Translations under genes and position numbers: made by a program | NCBI RefSeq assembly: GCF_004001325.1 | Contig: NZ_AP018722.1 | Span: 124,001-188,000, forward strand | Reading direction: 5' to 3' | Origin: Thiomicrorhabdus aquaedulcis | GTDB taxonomy: Bacteria; Pseudomonadota; Gammaproteobacteria; Thiomicrospirales; Thiomicrospiraceae | DNA length: 64,000 bases | The notes under the pieces: model-generated | What the model saw: the letters and a program-made list of their open reading frames with translations, nothing else | Database searches by the model: none | Told to the model about the DNA's origin: nothing | Shown: in pieces, positions 61,032-64,000 of the stretch | Numbering within the stretch: the stretch's first letter is position 1 | How the letters are laid out: the number at the start of each line of letters is the position of its first letter

Positions 61032-63026
61032 ATGAACCAAAAATCGTTAGATTTACAGGCAATAGATAAAAAAGTATTGATAATTTTGTTGGCGCACATC
61101 CCTTTTGTGGCCTTTTTAGCGCCCATAGGCTATGACACTCATGGTTTTGCCATGTTGGCATCGGGTTTAATTGGCGCATTGGCCATTATTGGCTACGCGA
61201 CGTTAAAAGGTACACGTGGTTTTGGTATTTTAAGTGGCGTGCTGGTTTTATTGTTTTCGGCCACGTTAATTCAAACTCAAATGGGGCGCATCGAAATGCA
61301 CTTTCACATTTTTGTGGGCTTGGCATTTTTGTTAATTTATAAAGACTGGTTGGTGGTGTTAGTAGCGGCGTTGGTGGGGGCGGTGCATCACTTGGCGGTA
61401 ACCCAAATGCAACTTTCTGGTTTAGACATTGCGGGCATGCCCATTATGCTGTTTAACTACGACTGCAGTTGGAGCATTACTTTTTTACACGCCTTGTTTG
61501 TGGTGATTGAAGCGGCGGTGTTAATGTACTATGCGTTGCTCATGAAAAAAGAACAGCTTATTGCCCAAAGCACCATGAACACCATTAACGATATCTCACG
61601 TACGTCGGATTTTTCTAAGCGCGTGAACCAATTTCAAGACTCACCTAATGTCCAGGCTGTTAATCAGTTAATGGCGTCGGTTGACAGTGCCATTAAACAA
61701 ATTGTCATGGTCATGCAAGCCATCTCAAAAGGTGAGTTTACGGCGCGCGTAACCGAACAATATGAGGGCGATTTAAATCAACTTAAACAAGCGGTGAATG
61801 CCTCGGCACAAAGCGTTACCCACACCATGCACAGTTTAGAAGACATTATGAACGGTTTAAGCCAAGGCCATTTAGCCACCCGCATGAGCGGCGAAGTGCA
61901 AGGAGGGCTTAAACAAAAAGTAGATTTGGCCATGTCACAAACCGAACATTTAGTGTCTGAAATGGTGGCGGTTATGTCAGCGGTGTCTAAAGGCGATTTT
62001 AGTCAGCGCGTGCAAACCCAAGCGGCCGGACAATTTGGTGCCTTAAAACAGAATGTAAACCAAGCGTTGGACGATTTACAGCAGTCGTTTACTGAGATTA
62101 ATCAAGCCTCTAAACGTTTGGCGCAGGGTAAGTTAAATCAACCTATTACCCAAGAATACCAAGGTGAATTAAATACCCTTAAAGAAGGTCTTAACTTTGC
62201 TTTTACCTCTTTAAGTGGGTTGGTCACCAACGTAGTGAGCATGAATCAACAGCTTAATGTTGCGGTAGATGAAATTTATACCGGCAGTGAAGGGTTGTCG
62301 CACGCATTAGAAGATCAAGCCCAGCAGTTGCAGTCAACGGCCAGTGCGTTTGGCAATATTGCTGCAGGGGTTAAGCAGTCTTCAGAGGGCGCGTTAAAAG
62401 CCAATCAGCTGTCGAGTACCGCACGCGTGCAAGCCGAAAGCGGCGTTAAGGTGATGGAAAACACTATTTTATCCATGCGCACCATTCAAGAATCGAGTCA
62501 AAAAATATCTGAAATTGTTGCACTCATTGACAGCATCGCCTTTCAAACCAATTTGCTGGCGCTTAACGCGGCAGTTGAAGCGGCGCGAGCGGGCGAGCAG
62601 GGTCGAGGTTTTGCCGTAGTGGCGGGTGAGGTAAGAGCCTTGGCCGGAAAATCGGCCAACGCCGCCAAAGACATTCGTGAATTAATTGACCGCACTGTAA
62701 CCGCGATAGATTCAGGCACTCAATTGGTTGAAACGTCGGGCGAGTCGTTAAGCAAAATTAATTTGGCTATTAAAGACGTCAGTGAAATTATTGCCGACAT
62801 TGCTAATTTAAGCCAAACCAGTGCGCGCGATATGGAGCAGGTAAACCAACTTATTCGTAATATCGACGCCCTTACCCAGCACAATGCCTCGCTGGCCACC
62901 CAATCGTCTAGCACCGCGCAATCGGTGGTGGCCAATGTACAAAGCCTAACGTTGGATTTAAATAAATTTGAAATTAATGCGCCTTCTAGCAGGGCAAACA
63001 GTTTTAAAGCCTTAGAGAATCGTTAG
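61032..63026 (+). CDS. Methyl-accepting chemotaxis protein with multi-helix membrane sensor
   Basis: 664 residues. About six N-terminal membrane helices (residues ~15-175) carry conserved-looking histidines ([10 protein letters not shown] and [10 protein letters not shown]), suggesting a metal or heme site in the membrane. Two or three HAMP-like repeats follow (~205-400), then the signalling domain with the tip [20 protein letters not shown] and [15 protein letters not shown]. There is no periplasmic ligand domain. ATG 61032 is preferred to GTG 61029 because of GGAG at 61021. Confidence 0.92.
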   Translation: MNQKSLDLQAIDKKVLIILLAHIPFVAFLAPIGYDTHGFAMLASGLIGALAIIGYATLKGTRGFGILSGVLVLLFSATLIQTQMGRIEMHFHIFVGLAFLLIYKDWLVVLVAALVGAVHHLAVTQMQLSGLDIAGMPIMLFNYDCSWSITFLHALFVVIEAAVLMYYALLMKKEQLIAQSTMNTINDISRTSDFSKRVNQFQDSPNVQAVNQLMASVDSAIKQIVMVMQAISKGEFTARVTEQYEGDLNQLKQAVNASAQSVTHTMHSLEDIMNGLSQGHLATRMSGEVQGGLKQKVDLAMSQTEHLVSEMVAVMSAVSKGDFSQRVQTQAAGQFGALKQNVNQALDDLQQSFTEINQASKRLAQGKLNQPITQEYQGELNTLKEGLNFAFTSLSGLVTNVVSMNQQLNVAVDEIYTGSEGLSHALEDQAQQLQSTASAFGNIAAGVKQSSEGALKANQLSSTARVQAESGVKVMENTILSMRTIQESSQKISEIVALIDSIAFQTNLLALNAAVEAARAGEQGRGFAVVAGEVRALAGKSANAAKDIRELIDRTVTAIDSGTQLVETSGESLSKINLAIKDVSEIIADIANLSQTSARDMEQVNQLIRNIDALTQHNASLATQSSSTAQSVVANVQSLTLDLNKFEINAPSSRANSFKALENR

Positions 63027-63047
63027 AAATAAGTTAAAAAATAACGC

Positions 63048-63650
63048 TTAAGGTCGTGCTAAACGATCTTTTGACTCGGACTGTAAAAGACTTTGTCGTG
63101 GCGGTTTGGCCAGGCCTGGGTCTTTAACACTGCGCTCGGGTTTAGGTGCTTGAATCGGGGGTTGTATAAGCATTGGACGAGTGTGCGCGGGTAAGTTGGC
63201 GCGTTGGTTATCGCGACCGCTTTCGTTACGATCGTCTTTAGAATGCTCTTTGTAATGCTCTCTTTTACTTTCTCTTTTGTTTTCTTTGTTGCTTTCTCTA
63301 TTGCGTTGTCTGTCATCACTCTGAATGTGCTCTCGTCGGTCTTGCTCACGTTGTTGGTGTTGACGGTGCTCGCGCGGGTTAAAGTCGCGATGATTTGAAA
63401 GCGCCGGCGTATTGTAGTAAATGACACGTGGCGGCGGCGAATAAACATGCACCGGTGCGGGGCGATGCACCTCCATGGGATAGGCGGGCGAGTTATAGCT
63501 GTTATAACCACCGTAACCATTTCCATAACCGCTGCGCACTTGAGTGTGGGTAACGCACCCTTGTAATAACATAATAAACGCCAAGCCGCTTACCAATCCC
63601 AGCCATTTTACGTTTGCAATCGACCCGCTTGACCCAATCCACCGCTTCAT
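63048..63650 (-). CDS. Asn/Arg/Lys-rich lipoprotein
   Basis: About 200 residues. Signal peptide with lipobox LQGC; then a Tyr/Asn/Gly-rich stretch (RSGYGNGYGGYNSYNSPAYP), a Pro-rich part, and a highly charged low-complexity region (RNRESNKENKRESKREHYKE). ATG 63650 has AAGGAG six bases upstream. Function unknown; an envelope-surface role is inference. Confidence 0.65.
   Translation of the reverse strand: MKRWIGSSGSIANVKWLGLVSGLAFIMLLQGCVTHTQVRSGYGNGYGGYNSYNSPAYPMEVHRPAPVHVYSPPPRVIYYNTPALSNHRDFNPREHRQHQQREQDRREHIQSDDRQRNRESNKENKRESKREHYKEHSKDDRNESGRDNQRANLPAHTRPMLIQPPIQAPKPERSVKDPGLAKPPRQSLLQSESKDRLARP
63109..63120. repeat. Variant palindrome GCCAGGCCTGGG
   Basis: Core CCAGGCCTGG intact, both outer bases changed; in the lipoprotein gene. 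Confidence 0.7.
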
Positions 63651-63856
63651 TTTTTGCTCCTTGCGTTTGGCCACGCTGGTCAAACTTCAATTGCACTGTA
63701 TCATTTGGCGCGCCACAAAGATTTAGGCAAGTATTGAAAGAGTCTTGAAATGGTAAATTATTCCATTTATGGGTTTGGTGCCGAGAGCTTGGGTTGAAAA
63801 TGGCCAACGTGGTAAGATGCTTTTTTACGTTTTTAACAGCGAATGTGTAGGTTTTT

Positions 63857-64000
63857 ATGATTGTTCAGGTGGCCGTGAGTGGCCCATTTTTGTTTGCGTT
63901 AGATTATCGTTTTGATGCGCTCTTGCAGTTTCCGGTGGTGGGTGGTCGGGTGAGTGTGCCGTTTAGAAACAAAACGGTGATTGGCGTGGTGATGGCGATT
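63857..64000 (+). CDS. priA: Primosomal replication protein N', 5' end
   Basis: The first 48 codons only. MIVQVAVSGPFLFALDYRFD... VVGGRVSVPFRNKTVIGVV matches the PriA N-terminal 3'-end-binding domain (FDY..., G.RV.VPF.....GVV). The rest lies beyond the window. Confidence 0.82.
   Translation, partial: MIVQVAVSGPFLFALDYRFDALLQFPVVGGRVSVPFRNKTVIGVVMAI

Overview
The window reads as chromosome of a sulfur-oxidising gammaproteobacterium, most like the Thiomicrospira/Thiomicrorhabdus/Hydrogenovibrio group. The reasons are a soxCD pair (sulfane dehydrogenase) beside a molybdenum-cofactor cluster, gammaproteobacterial heme genes (hemC-hemD-hemX-hemY, hemB with a metal-ligand Asp motif), tmcA, mnmC and priA, and moderate GC with many c-di-GMP genes. 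The genus is inference. No rRNA, tRNA, CRISPR array, complete IS or prophage was seen.

Layout. 1-4963: 3' part of a giant type-I-secreted adhesin with about nine near-identical 267-bp repeats, a von Willebrand A domain and a C-terminal secretion signal. 5.1-6.5 kb: a pseudokinase-Sel1 protein. 6.7-12.3 kb: apt, a diguanylate cyclase, a parS-like site, an RsuA-type pseudouridine synthase, argH and a thioredoxin-like lipoprotein. 12.4-17.1 kb: hemC-hemD-hemX-hemY. 17.2-22.3 kb: a heme-c sensor with degenerate GGDEF, pldA, a flavin reductase, xthA and purU. 22.3-25.2 kb: an accessory islet (zeta-like P-loop protein, hicA-hicB, HsdR_N-type nuclease). 25.3-31.2 kb: tmcA, a MITE, mnmC, a small membrane protein and thiD. 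31.3-38.5 kb: hybrid histidine kinase, molybdopterin-binding-fold protein, YhiN-type flavoprotein, a peroxiredoxin-glutaredoxin fusion with glutathione reductase, and a PilZ protein. 38.8-41.9 kb: gamma-carbonic anhydrase, aroE, hemB and an unknown gene. 42.1-48.8 kb: soxCD, then moaA-moaD-moaE-moeA-moaC, which make the cofactor SoxC needs, then a GIY-YIG protein. 48.9-64 kb: deaD, two GGDEF-EAL proteins, a frameshifted TRAP permease pair, lipoproteins, yceI, a phosphatase-like protein, a second MITE copy, a Sco protein, a chemoreceptor and the start of priA.

The most striking feature is a 12-bp perfect palindrome, ACCAGGCCTGGT. I count 24 exact copies plus 6 sharing the 10-bp core, where about 0.004 exact copies would be expected by chance. 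It lies both between and inside genes and is read in all three codon phases. Between several genes it is the centre of longer perfect palindromes that look like terminators. It also bounds each cassette of the toxin/defence islet and, at three loci, sits next to short tandem duplications.

Other notable points are a parS-like site, a MITE in two copies, a REP-like hairpin in two copies, and a structured leader with a possible leader peptide before moaA. Four one-base deletions at poly-T/A runs break moeA, dctQ and dctM (twice); sequencing error is a serious possibility. Several signalling proteins have degenerate catalytic motifs.
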